From NCBI RefSeq assembly GCF_003967015.1, contig NZ_AP017561.1:1-64000 (forward strand): a DNA stretch of 64,000 bases. The letters run 5' to 3'. The translations under genes and the position numbers were made by a program. Below, piece by piece: positions 1-7,857 of this stretch. Every line of letters begins with the position of its first letter. Within the stretch, counting starts at the first letter, position 1. The notes under the pieces were generated by a model that did no database searches, had not been told where the DNA came from, and saw nothing but the letters and a program-made list of their open reading frames with translations. Source of the DNA: Pseudanabaena sp. ABRG5-3 (lineage in GTDB: Bacteria > Cyanobacteriota > Cyanobacteriia > Pseudanabaenales > Pseudanabaenaceae).

Positions 1-780
1 TTACATACTGTCATCTGTGACACTATTTGGGAGCAGTAGCTGGGCTAATTCTTGGAAGCCAGCAAACTCAGAAGCTTGAGTAATGTATTGGGGTAAATGC
101 AGCATCATGTCCTGATAATGGCGAACATTTGCCACACCAAAGGAAATGGGGAATAGATCGGGATTAAACATCGCCTCATCGTTGGGACTATCGCCAACAG
201 TTAGCACCTGCTGTGAAATGAGGTCAGAAAATTGATTTTTGAGTACTGCATCTAAGCCAGTTGCTTTATCTTGGTGCGGTGGTTTTATATGACACTGGAC
301 ATTGCTGTACGTGAAACTCCAACCCATTTGCCGACATTGGGAAGAGATGGCTTGAAGATCGTCAGTCGATAAATCATCAACATCAAAAGTCCAATCGGTA
401 ATACGGAACTGGTTATCAGTGGAAGGATGCAGATTTGGAAATAGCTGTTTGATTTGATGAAAAGTATTTTCTAGAAGAATGCGATGTCTAGATAGATTGG
501 GAATAGAAGAGAGTAAATCTTGTTGACCATTGGGTTGTAAAAACAAACCACCATTTTCCGCGATCGCTCCTACTACAGGTAAATAATTCACTAAAGCACT
601 GACCCAACCCGCCGAGCGACCAGTCACTAATAGGACTGTGATTCCTGCCGATTGTAAATTGAGCAGAGTTGAGATGAAATCAGAAGAGAATTTCCCATTG
701 TGGGTAAGAGTGCCATCAACATCGGAAGCAATTAAACGAATGTCGGACAAATCAGCTTGATTGAGATTGAGCAGGGTCAT
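1..780 (-). CDS. HAD-superfamily phosphatase (Cof/MPGP-like)
   Basis: A 259-residue cytosolic phosphatase of the HAD superfamily, subclass IIB, related to sugar-phosphate and mannosyl-phosphoglycerate phosphatases. All four HAD motifs are visible: motif I DVDGT with nucleophile D20 and acid/base D22, motif II TGRS (53-56), motif III K172, and motif IV GDSPND (196-201). A cap domain lies between motifs II and III, as in type II HADs. The ATG at 780 directly precedes a good N-terminus and the stop is at bases 1-3, so the gene is complete. The exact sugar phosphate cannot be read. It is ordinary housekeeping metabolism and contrasts with the element-type genes to its right. Confidence 0.85.
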   Translation of the reverse strand: MTLLNLNQADLSDIRLIASDVDGTLTHNGKFSSDFISTLLNLQSAGITVLLVTGRSAGWVSALVNYLPVVGAIAENGGLFLQPNGQQDLLSSIPNLSRHRILLENTFHQIKQLFPNLHPSTDNQFRITDWTFDVDDLSTDDLQAISSQCRQMGWSFTYSNVQCHIKPPHQDKATGLDAVLKNQFSDLISQQVLTVGDSPNDEAMFNPDLFPISFGVANVRHYQDMMLHLPQYITQASEFAGFQELAQLLLPNSVTDDSM

Positions 781-876
781 AGAGAAGAAATGAAACTAGA
801 ATCAGAATACAGCCAACGAGGGACTAATGGAAAATCTAGCGATAAGCTGTTGAAGAATAAATAGTATGAACGGAGG

Positions 877-962
877 ATTGACAATCCCAGAAATTGTACG
901 AACAATATTCTCAAACATCGAATCCAGAGAAATTGATAAAATATACTCTCCAGATTGTCAAT
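877..962. promoter_or_regulatory. 10-bp inverted repeat upstream of first element gene
   Basis: ATTGACAATC (877-886) is repeated inverted as GATTGTCAAT (953-962) in the 228-base gap between the divergent HAD gene and the small gene at 1009. A -10-like TATACT lies between the arms. It could be a paired operator or a weak stem. Nothing else was seen in this gap. Confidence 0.3.
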
Positions 963-1008
963 TTCTCCAATCCACTGGATTCAATCCTAAGAACCTAAAG
1001 AGCAACTA

Positions 1009-1236
1009 ATGAGAAATAATATCCAATCCAAGATTGACTCAGGCTATACCTATGATGAACTGTTGAGTGAAGGACTAGCCAGCTTTGATGACATCGCCCG
1101 CTATGAATCCCAGTATTCCCTGTATGACGAAGATGGCGAACCAAAGTGGAAAAGGGTAAAAGTGAAGCAAAGAGTAAAACCAAAGATCCAAGCAATCAAA
1201 CCCAAAAAAGAACCAGAAATTGACTTTGACTTCTAG
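1009..1236 (+). CDS. Small basic protein with SSB-like acidic C-terminal tip
   Basis: A 75-residue unknown protein. The N-terminal half is helical and acidic. Residues 45-68 are rich in Lys/Arg, and the chain ends in EIDFDF, an acidic-hydrophobic tip like the one SSB proteins use to dock partners; the SSB gene at 28255 ends in DYDF. The ATG is preceded by AAGAGCAAC. The stop lies 14 bases before the polymerase-like gene at 1251, so the two are probably co-transcribed. The function is unknown. A DNA-bound adaptor that presents a docking tail to the same clients as SSB is an inference from the tail alone. Confidence 0.6.
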   Translation: MRNNIQSKIDSGYTYDELLSEGLASFDDIARYESQYSLYDEDGEPKWKRVKVKQRVKPKIQAIKPKKEPEIDFDF

Positions 1237-1250
1237 AGAGCATTCACAAT

Positions 1251-4200
1251 ATGGAATTTAGACAGATTGACCTGAAGACAGGGCAAGAGTTAACCTTGCC
1301 GCCAAAAAACGTTGAGCATAGCTACCTCGAACTGAAGATTGGTAAAGACATCGAACCGAGTAAACTCGCTGTCGGCAAGATGTACGACGGTATCACCGAA
1401 CGAGATGTCGAACGACTGCAAGAACAAGGATTACACATGATCCTTGCCAATGGTCGAAGTGCTTATTTTGGCGATCGCCAGATCGCTGAAAAGGTAAGCC
1501 AAGAAATCTTCACCAATCATAGTGATGCCGTCGCTTATGGCAGCTTGCCCGTCTCCGAAGCCAAGACCTCCATATTCAAAGAGCAAGCCAGAATCCTGAT
1601 CATTGATGATGAAACCCTGAAGCAAGATTCAGATACAGGAACCTACCAAGCGGATTGGGGAAAGCAACCCATCACCCTCAGTAACGGGATTACCATCAGC
1701 GATAAAGCAATGGGGCTAATCGCCAGCAAACTCGGAGACTGCTATAGCCTGATTTCTCCAGACCTAGCCAACCAACTGCAAGCCGAATCCAATCGCCCAT
1801 TTCAATATCGAGCCGCCGTACCTGAATGGCAGGGTGTGATTAAAGGCACATGCCGCACCAGTCTACTCTGCCAAGCCCTAGAAGTTGATGGCATTATCGC
1901 CAAATCGAGCATCAAAGGCGACAACAAAATCACCAGCACAGGTCTCCATGAAGTCAGCCTATTCTGGTCAAGAAAAGAAGACGCAAGATTCACCGAACAG
2001 AAACTAGGAACCCAAGCATTAGTCTTCTTCCCTGAAGGAGTCCAAGCGGATGTACTCCCAAAGCTGAAAATCAAAGCTGAACGCTTAGCTGAAGCTCAGT
2101 CCGACCCGCGCAAGGTGGCGCAACTGTATATAGAGCGTCATGAAAAGCGCCAACAGCAGAGACAAGAAGAAACAGGTGATCGTGCTAACATTACCCAAAT
2201 CATCGAGCCAGAACTAGCACTGGAACTGGGATTAAGCCAACAAGAAAACACAATAGCCAATGAAATTGAACAAGAGCCATTAAATTCCCCTAACGAAGAA
2301 TATCAAGATTGGCTGTATGACATCCTCAAAACCGACCTGATTGAAGGTGGTCATTGTCAGATCTTAGAAATGGAAGACATCGCCAAACGTCTGCGAGAAT
2401 TCCTGCAAAGCGAATGGCAAGAAGTTGCCACAGGAGGCGTTTACGTCCCTAGTGGCATTGCTCAACCGCACAATCAACTGCAAGAAGGCGAAGTCAGTTT
2501 TACAGGACTACCCGACGGAGCCGAAGTTGCCATCTATCGCAGTCCCGTCGCCAATGCCGCCAACTTTGATGTATTTACGAATAACCTCACAGTTTTGCGA
2601 GAATTAGATCCCGAAGCCTATAGGCAGAGAGGAGTTTGTTATCTCAATCCTAATGACGCTAAAAGACTGGTCATCGACTTTGACGGCGATCGCGTAGGGA
2701 TAATTCCTAGTCAATTATCCCCAGAACAGCAAGCCAGTTCCCAGAAAATTATCGAGCAGTATCCAACCCTAATCCAAGAGATTATCGACAAGAATCTGCC
2801 CGAGAACAAACCAATTCAAGTCGAAAAGGAAAAGAAGATTCCCCGCGATGCTGCCAATGGATTTGCCAGCCTAGCCAGTGCTGCGGTGAATGCCGCCGAT
2901 AATCCCACAGGAAGGGTTGCCAATCTAGGCATGAGGTTAGAAGCCTTACGATGGGAAACGCAATATATCCCAGAAGCTGAAAGCAGCAAATACTTGCAAG
3001 ACATTGGTAAACATTTCCAAAAGCTACTTGCGGAAGACCAAGATCCTAAGAAACCCTTTCGCATTCTCAATGACGAATGGCGCGACCAAATTACTGAGAT
3101 TAGCCAAATCGCCAGTACCATCCAAAAACTACCCGAACCAGAAAAAGCGACTGCTGTAGCCCAAGGCTTAGCCAAAACCGAGAGACTGCTGTGGCAGTTA
3201 GAAAGCCTAGCCGCCGTGAACTTACAGCGTGCTGTGGATACTCCCAAAAGTGCCAGAAAAGTCAATGAAGACGAATTTCAATTCTGTCAGAAAGTCGCCA
3301 AATACAAACAGGTCGAGTGGATAAAAGACAAAGACAATAGCTATGCCTATATCGGTGCTGAAGGTATCAAAACCAATACTCAAGATCCCGTAGGCTGGAT
3401 GGTGGAACAAGCCAATCAAATTTATAAGGAACATAGTTTGATTGGCGATCGCAATTACAATCGCTTTGACCATATCTTCCCCAAAGATAGCCATACAGCC
3501 GTAGATAGCGAATGGGCAAAGGGGATCGCCACGCACTACAACAAGCTCATCTCCGAAGCCGCCGCCAGTCGTAGTCGCCTAGAGCATGAAGAAGGTATCG
3601 CCCTCACTGCTACTTCTAGCAAAGGTAACAAAATCGAAATCGTCAGCGCGATCGCCACTGACCCCGATGGTGAGTCGCCAATCTGGGAAATCGCCCGCAA
3701 AGGAGAAACCGTCGATATCCAGATGGCAAAAAATAAGGACTGGAAGACCGAAAAGCAATATCCTTACAAGGCAGTCGCTCTAATTGACCAAAGCAAAATT
3801 GATGTGGGATTAATCTCACCAGCCACCCTAGCTGCCTATGGAAAAACCATCGAAAAGGACAAAATCTTTGGCAACCTGAAACTAGAATTCAAATTGGGAA
3901 TCTCCAAAAATGACGTTGACGACAAATTTGCTGCCGCTGAGAAGTATCTAGAAACCCAACGCGATGCAATTCCAGACTCTGAACGCGAAAGACGAGCTGC
4001 CGCCCTATGGCATAACAACAATCGCGCGATCGCAAGCAAGATGTTTACCCAAGTCGTAGCCAATCGACTGCAAGAACTACAGGTAGAAAAAATCAAAGTA
4101 ATTGGCTTGCAGTATGAAACCAACGAACTTAAAGATCGACAATGGCAACCCCATGAATCCCTAAATTGCAGGATGGCGATCGAAGCCAATCCCCACAGTC

Positions 4201-6140
4201 CCATCTATGACAAGAGAGTAATTCAAGTCCAAACAGGCGACCAATGGAAAAATATGGGCGTTGTCCACAATGACGCAGCCTATATGCCCATTGGCAGCCA
4301 ATTTATTGCAAACATCAATATTTCCGCCAGCAAGAAAGATGCAGACTTAGAGATTGATAGAAGTACACTCAAACTACCTGAAATATGGCATGGACTATCA
4401 CCAGAGCGAGTCAAAGAAGCAGTCAACCTTGATGCCATTGTGCCGCAATTAAAAGAAGCGATCGCCAAAGCCGCCGCCAATCAGCCAACCATGACCGAAT
4501 TTGTGGCAAAACTTGCTGATGAGAACGGGGGACTCAAAGCGCAAGTTCAGACAGGCGGCAGAATCAACGGGATTACCTATCTCTACGAAGGGCAAGCCGT
4601 AAAAGCAAGCTTAATTGAAATGTCGTGGAAAAATCTCGCCATGATGGGCGTGAAATATGACCCAGAGCGAGATCGGGAAGCTCTCATGTCACCCATTACT
4701 ACAGCTACAACCGAAACTAACACACCAGCAGAAAAACTGATGGATACCCCGAATCTCACCTTGCCATCAAATCCCCTTGCCAAGATCGAGACTCAATTGC
4801 GGGAATCAGTGCGTAGTCATTTTGGCAAGGACAAAGCAATGGCAGCGATCGCCACCCAATTTATCGGTAAAGCTGCCACACCAGAAACAGTTTATTCCAG
4901 TACGAGATTATATGAACAAGCTTGGGGAGAATTGGCGAATACAGGCAAATATAAATCTGAAGATGTGATCATGGTTAGTGGCTCGGGACCTTGGCGAAGA
5001 GAAGGAGACGAACGCACCAAACTACAGATTGAGCAAGATCTGTATCAAGTATTTACCAGCCATTACCAACCATTACTAGACCAAGCGATCGCCGCAGGCA
5101 GCCAAATATTAGTGGGCAATGCTAAAGGAACAGATCAGCTAGTAGTGGCGTATTTGCAAGAAAAAGGCTATGCGCTCAACTGGCAGCCCCAAGGCTATTA
5201 CCAAGGTTCAACCCCACAGCAAGAAAAGCCCACACAGATTGAACAGCCAGTGACCATCACAGGCAAACCCGTCAAGATGGTTTATCCCCTCAAAATGTAT
5301 GGAGAAGTGAATCCCTTACCAGTTGATAGCTGTATCGAAGCTATGCGCGGACATGGCAGATGTCATACAACGCGGAGATATGAACCCTATGCCGCCTATG
5401 GATTTAAGGAAGGCGACATAGCGATCGCGATCGCAGGAGAGCAAAAAGTCGCCTTTAAAGTAGGTAAACAGTACAAAATCACCCCAGAAATGCTGAATGA
5501 TGCAGCCTATCAACAGCAATGGTCGCAGATGGAAAAACATAGCGCCAAGGAATTGACCACATTTCAAGGACATAGCAACACATGGGGAATGCACTTTCAG
5601 CCCTTGGGCGACTATGTGGATGGCAAGATCGTGCCATTCCCGACAGAACCTATCAAAGCCGATAACGGCATTGTTACCGATATTCAGCAACTAATGGAAT
5701 GGAGTCGTACCGCCGAATATTTGGGCAAGAGCGAGAAATATATAGACCGAATTCAAGATCTGATAGCAGGCGAAAGTATCACCGAAAAAGCACAGCAAGC
5801 AATGCACAAGGATCATGACACATTAAGCCAGCACGTCGCATCGCAATGGCGAGAAATCTTGTCAATCAAAAGTGACTATGTAGAATCACAGGATGGCAAC
5901 CTCGTATTTGAGCGCAAGGGCAGCGAAGGTAAATATCGAGCTATATGGGAACAGGCCACCGATACATTGACATTGGATAGTAAAGTCGTGAATCAAGGTA
6001 AATTCCAATATTCACCATTGTTAGTACAGCAGGGATTAGAGATCTCGCATAGCCAAGTAACTGTGAGAGATGCAAAAAACTGCGATCGCGCCCTACAGTT
6101 AATTGCAGAGAGTCAAAAGGTATATCAGGAATCTCGATAA
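1251..6140 (+). CDS. Giant protein with RdRP/YonO-type polymerase core (polymerase-like A)
   Basis: This 1,629-residue protein appears to contain a single-chain double-psi beta-barrel RNA polymerase core. The first barrel region (about 180-300) has VIKGT with K198 and SIKGD with K222, followed by a segment running into DVLP and KAE. The second barrel (about 390-490) has an RSP motif, a conserved TNN, then YLNPN and DFDGD (476-480), matching the metal-binding DxDGD of RNA polymerase beta' and eukaryotic RdRPs. A helical AVNAADNPTGRVAN segment follows, as in RdRPs. Around 1237-1335 a Rossmann-like stretch (VIMVSGSGP, then AAGSQILVGNAKGTD) resembles SLOG domains, and 1340-1480 may be an ASCH/PUA-like fold. 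The gene at 7858 is a paralogue. Polymerase activity is inferred from motifs; DNA- versus RNA-directed synthesis cannot be told. Confidence 0.75.
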   Translation: MEFRQIDLKTGQELTLPPKNVEHSYLELKIGKDIEPSKLAVGKMYDGITERDVERLQEQGLHMILANGRSAYFGDRQIAEKVSQEIFTNHSDAVAYGSLPVSEAKTSIFKEQARILIIDDETLKQDSDTGTYQADWGKQPITLSNGITISDKAMGLIASKLGDCYSLISPDLANQLQAESNRPFQYRAAVPEWQGVIKGTCRTSLLCQALEVDGIIAKSSIKGDNKITSTGLHEVSLFWSRKEDARFTEQKLGTQALVFFPEGVQADVLPKLKIKAERLAEAQSDPRKVAQLYIERHEKRQQQRQEETGDRANITQIIEPELALELGLSQQENTIANEIEQEPLNSPNEEYQDWLYDILKTDLIEGGHCQILEMEDIAKRLREFLQSEWQEVATGGVYVPSGIAQPHNQLQEGEVSFTGLPDGAEVAIYRSPVANAANFDVFTNNLTVLRELDPEAYRQRGVCYLNPNDAKRLVIDFDGDRVGIIPSQLSPEQQASSQKIIEQYPTLIQEIIDKNLPENKPIQVEKEKKIPRDAANGFASLASAAVNAADNPTGRVANLGMRLEALRWETQYIPEAESSKYLQDIGKHFQKLLAEDQDPKKPFRILNDEWRDQITEISQIASTIQKLPEPEKATAVAQGLAKTERLLWQLESLAAVNLQRAVDTPKSARKVNEDEFQFCQKVAKYKQVEWIKDKDNSYAYIGAEGIKTNTQDPVGWMVEQANQIYKEHSLIGDRNYNRFDHIFPKDSHTAVDSEWAKGIATHYNKLISEAAASRSRLEHEEGIALTATSSKGNKIEIVSAIATDPDGESPIWEIARKGETVDIQMAKNKDWKTEKQYPYKAVALIDQSKIDVGLISPATLAAYGKTIEKDKIFGNLKLEFKLGISKNDVDDKFAAAEKYLETQRDAIPDSERERRAAALWHNNNRAIASKMFTQVVANRLQELQVEKIKVIGLQYETNELKDRQWQPHESLNCRMAIEANPHSPIYDKRVIQVQTGDQWKNMGVVHNDAAYMPIGSQFIANINISASKKDADLEIDRSTLKLPEIWHGLSPERVKEAVNLDAIVPQLKEAIAKAAANQPTMTEFVAKLADENGGLKAQVQTGGRINGITYLYEGQAVKASLIEMSWKNLAMMGVKYDPERDREALMSPITTATTETNTPAEKLMDTPNLTLPSNPLAKIETQLRESVRSHFGKDKAMAAIATQFIGKAATPETVYSSTRLYEQAWGELANTGKYKSEDVIMVSGSGPWRREGDERTKLQIEQDLYQVFTSHYQPLLDQAIAAGSQILVGNAKGTDQLVVAYLQEKGYALNWQPQGYYQGSTPQQEKPTQIEQPVTITGKPVKMVYPLKMYGEVNPLPVDSCIEAMRGHGRCHTTRRYEPYAAYGFKEGDIAIAIAGEQKVAFKVGKQYKITPEMLNDAAYQQQWSQMEKHSAKELTTFQGHSNTWGMHFQPLGDYVDGKIVPFPTEPIKADNGIVTDIQQLMEWSRTAEYLGKSEKYIDRIQDLIAGESITEKAQQAMHKDHDTLSQHVASQWREILSIKSDYVESQDGNLVFERKGSEGKYRAIWEQATDTLTLDSKVVNQGKFQYSPLLVQQGLEISHSQVTVRDAKNCDRALQLIAESQKVYQESR

Positions 6141-6237
6141 CACAGAGATCATGCCCAGATTCATAGTTTATTTAAAAGCAATAAGAGCGCTTACGCTTGA
6201 AGTCCATGACGATTGACGAATTAGGAAGAACAATCTT

Positions 6238-6687
6238 ATGGAAGTAGCAATAAGTTCACTGACAGGCAGAACACAGGCGCAGGCATTCAGATCGAAATCG
6301 CGCTGTCTGAAGACGACCAAACAGCTAATTGACCTAGCTAAATCGATGAATGCAAGAATCACCGATTTAACAGACGGCACAAAAATATTGACCTTCAGAG
6401 ATGGCACAAAGCGGACAATCCAAATCAAAGACCTGCTTCTCGACGCAGTACAAGCAAGCGTACAGGAACTAGGAGAATACCTTGCCCAACATCCAGACCA
6501 AATCTCCAAAGTAGATCCGAGCATCGTAGAAATGCTGACCTATGCCGAGTACTTCGTCAAAGCTGCCATGAACGAATACACCACAGACCCGCAACATTGC
6601 CGCGAAGTAGCGACAAGACATCTAGAAACCCTGTCCGAAGACTATCCCCAGATCTTCTCTAAAAAAAACGTAACGGCATCGCATTAA
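6238..6687 (+). CDS. Hypothetical protein
   Basis: A 149-residue protein I do not recognise. The N-terminus is basic (to about residue 36). A short beta-hairpin-like stretch with DGTK repeated (45-62) follows, then a helical C-terminal half with several acidic positions. There is no signal peptide or membrane segment. It sits 97 bases after the polymerase-like gene and before a membrane protein. Codon use and HIP-type sites match its neighbours, which favours this strand over the overlapping antisense frame at 6168-6524. The function is unknown. Confidence 0.55.
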   Translation: MEVAISSLTGRTQAQAFRSKSRCLKTTKQLIDLAKSMNARITDLTDGTKILTFRDGTKRTIQIKDLLLDAVQASVQELGEYLAQHPDQISKVDPSIVEMLTYAEYFVKAAMNEYTTDPQHCREVATRHLETLSEDYPQIFSKKNVTASH

Positions 6688-6789
6688 ACATCAATCTAGC
6701 GATCGCGCTGAAATTCGATTGGAATAGCAAAGATCGCTAGAAACATTTACCAGCAACAGTAACAAGCATTAACCCCTATCAGGAAACCT

Positions 6790-7200
6790 ATGAAAACTCA
6801 AACATTAACCAAGACTGCAATCGAAGCCGTCATTACCATCAGTCTGATTGCAATCATGGGACTATTGACCGCCCTCATCTACGCCCTACTATCATTGCTA
6901 GGGACTGAACCCACTAATCAATCCCTGCTAACTTCTCAGATAGAAGCACCAGAAACTACAGTCCAGAAACCAGCCACCATCAAAGCACGACCAGAAACAA
7001 CAGCAGCTTTACCCTCAGCAAAAGCAGCTCCAAAACTAGATGCAGTCACAGAAGCAAAGACAGAGATCATTGCAAGCGCTACTACTAAACCTCTCACAAA
7101 AATGACCGTTCAAGAACTCAGACCCTTAGCCAGAGAGCGCAAAATCCCTAACTGGCGAAAACTGAAGAAGAAAGAACTACTTCTCTCCCTAACCACCTAA
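6790..7200 (+). CDS. Single-pass membrane protein with C-terminal SAP/Rho-N-like motif
   Basis: A 136-residue protein. One hydrophobic segment (about 12-38) is followed by a Pro/Ala/Thr-rich linker (40-100). The C-terminal helix pair (about 104-134) begins MTVQELRPLARERKIP and ends in KKKELLLSL. This is the pattern of SAP or Rho-N-terminal-like nucleic-acid-binding motifs. The layout suggests a membrane-anchored DNA- or RNA-binding protein, possibly tethering the element to the membrane (inference). AGGAAACCT precedes the ATG. A hairpin at 7218-7258 follows the stop. Confidence 0.6.
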   Translation: MKTQTLTKTAIEAVITISLIAIMGLLTALIYALLSLLGTEPTNQSLLTSQIEAPETTVQKPATIKARPETTAALPSAKAAPKLDAVTEAKTEIIASATTKPLTKMTVQELRPLARERKIPNWRKLKKKELLLSLTT

Positions 7201-7217
7201 ACAAGAAAAGCAAGCCC

Positions 7218-7258
7218 GTCAATGCAGATATCCATCAACGAATGAGATCTGCATTGAC
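7218..7258 (+). terminator. 12-bp hairpin after membrane protein gene
   Basis: GTCAATGCAGAT (7218-7229) pairs perfectly with ATCTGCATTGAC (7247-7258) around a 17-base loop, 17 bases after the stop of the preceding gene. No long T run follows, so it may be an RNA-stability or pause hairpin rather than a classic terminator. Confidence 0.5.
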
Positions 7259-7340
7259 AAGCAAGAGAAGTAAGAAGAACGCTAGCGCGTAAAGTCCGCG
7301 AACGATTGTCAACAAAAAATAAAGTCAGGAGACTAAAACC

Positions 7341-7781
7341 ATGGCACGTCAACTAAGATTCGATACCCCAGAAGAACTAGCCACAAAAATCATTGATAAA
7401 CTGAATCCTGAAGAACTGCACGTCACTACCAGAGCCTTGATCGTCCATATCAACGAGCAGATTCCCATCAAGGAACTGGAAAAGACAGTAGCAGCTAGCA
7501 ATGCAGTAGTTGAAACCAGCCGCAAATCCAAAGCCCGTAAACCACAAGTCAGCACAGACAAGATGTGGCTGTACCAAGCGAAGAAGGGATGGGCTTTGGC
7601 TAACATCAACCTGCCGATTGAGAAAGTGATTCAACGCTTGCAGAATCATTATGGCTGCAAGATTCTGGCAACCAAAGAACGCAAGATCAACTTTCTACCA
7701 TCAAAGCCCACCACGATTGACGAACTGCAAAAGAATGGATTTGTCGTTTATCGTCAAGACCTGAACAAGAAAGCAGCCTAG
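7341..7781 (+). CDS. Hypothetical protein, possible DNA-binding
   Basis: A 146-residue soluble protein of unknown function. The N-terminus (MARQLRFDTPEELATKI) is followed by helical segments, a basic linker (SRKSKARKP, about 62-70), and a C-terminal half with alternating basic and hydrophobic residues ending in NKKAA. The overall pI is high. TCAGGAG lies at the right distance before the ATG. It stands between two hairpins, so it may be its own transcription unit just upstream of polymerase-like B. A nucleic-acid-binding role is only a guess from charge and context. Confidence 0.6.
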   Translation: MARQLRFDTPEELATKIIDKLNPEELHVTTRALIVHINEQIPIKELEKTVAASNAVVETSRKSKARKPQVSTDKMWLYQAKKGWALANINLPIEKVIQRLQNHYGCKILATKERKINFLPSKPTTIDELQKNGFVVYRQDLNKKAA

Positions 7782-7804
7782 TCCATCAACACCTAATAAC
7801 CAAA

Positions 7805-7832
7805 AGCACCTAGATCGTCAGATCTAGGTGCT
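7805..7832 (+). terminator. Perfect 12-bp hairpin in the leader of polymerase-like B
   Basis: AGCACCTAGATC (7805-7816), loop GTCA, then GATCTAGGTGCT (7821-7832). It ends 25 bases before the ATG at 7858 and has no clean T run after it. The outer stem (AGCACCT/AGGTGCT) is the same as in the hairpin before the SNF2 gene at 13292, while the inner stem differs. It may terminate the 7341 gene, act as a leader element, or both. Confidence 0.6.
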
Positions 7833-7857
7833 AAATCATTTTGAGCGTAAAAATAAA

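Noticed and set aside
6168-6524. 118-codon minus-strand frame
   Set aside because: It overlaps the plus-strand gene at 6238, shows a Ser/Cys/Arg-rich composition typical of antisense shadows, and has no plausible ribosome site.
7828-7857. GTG start of polymerase-like B
   Set aside because: The GTG lies in the right arm of a perfect hairpin; the ATG at 7858 is outside it.
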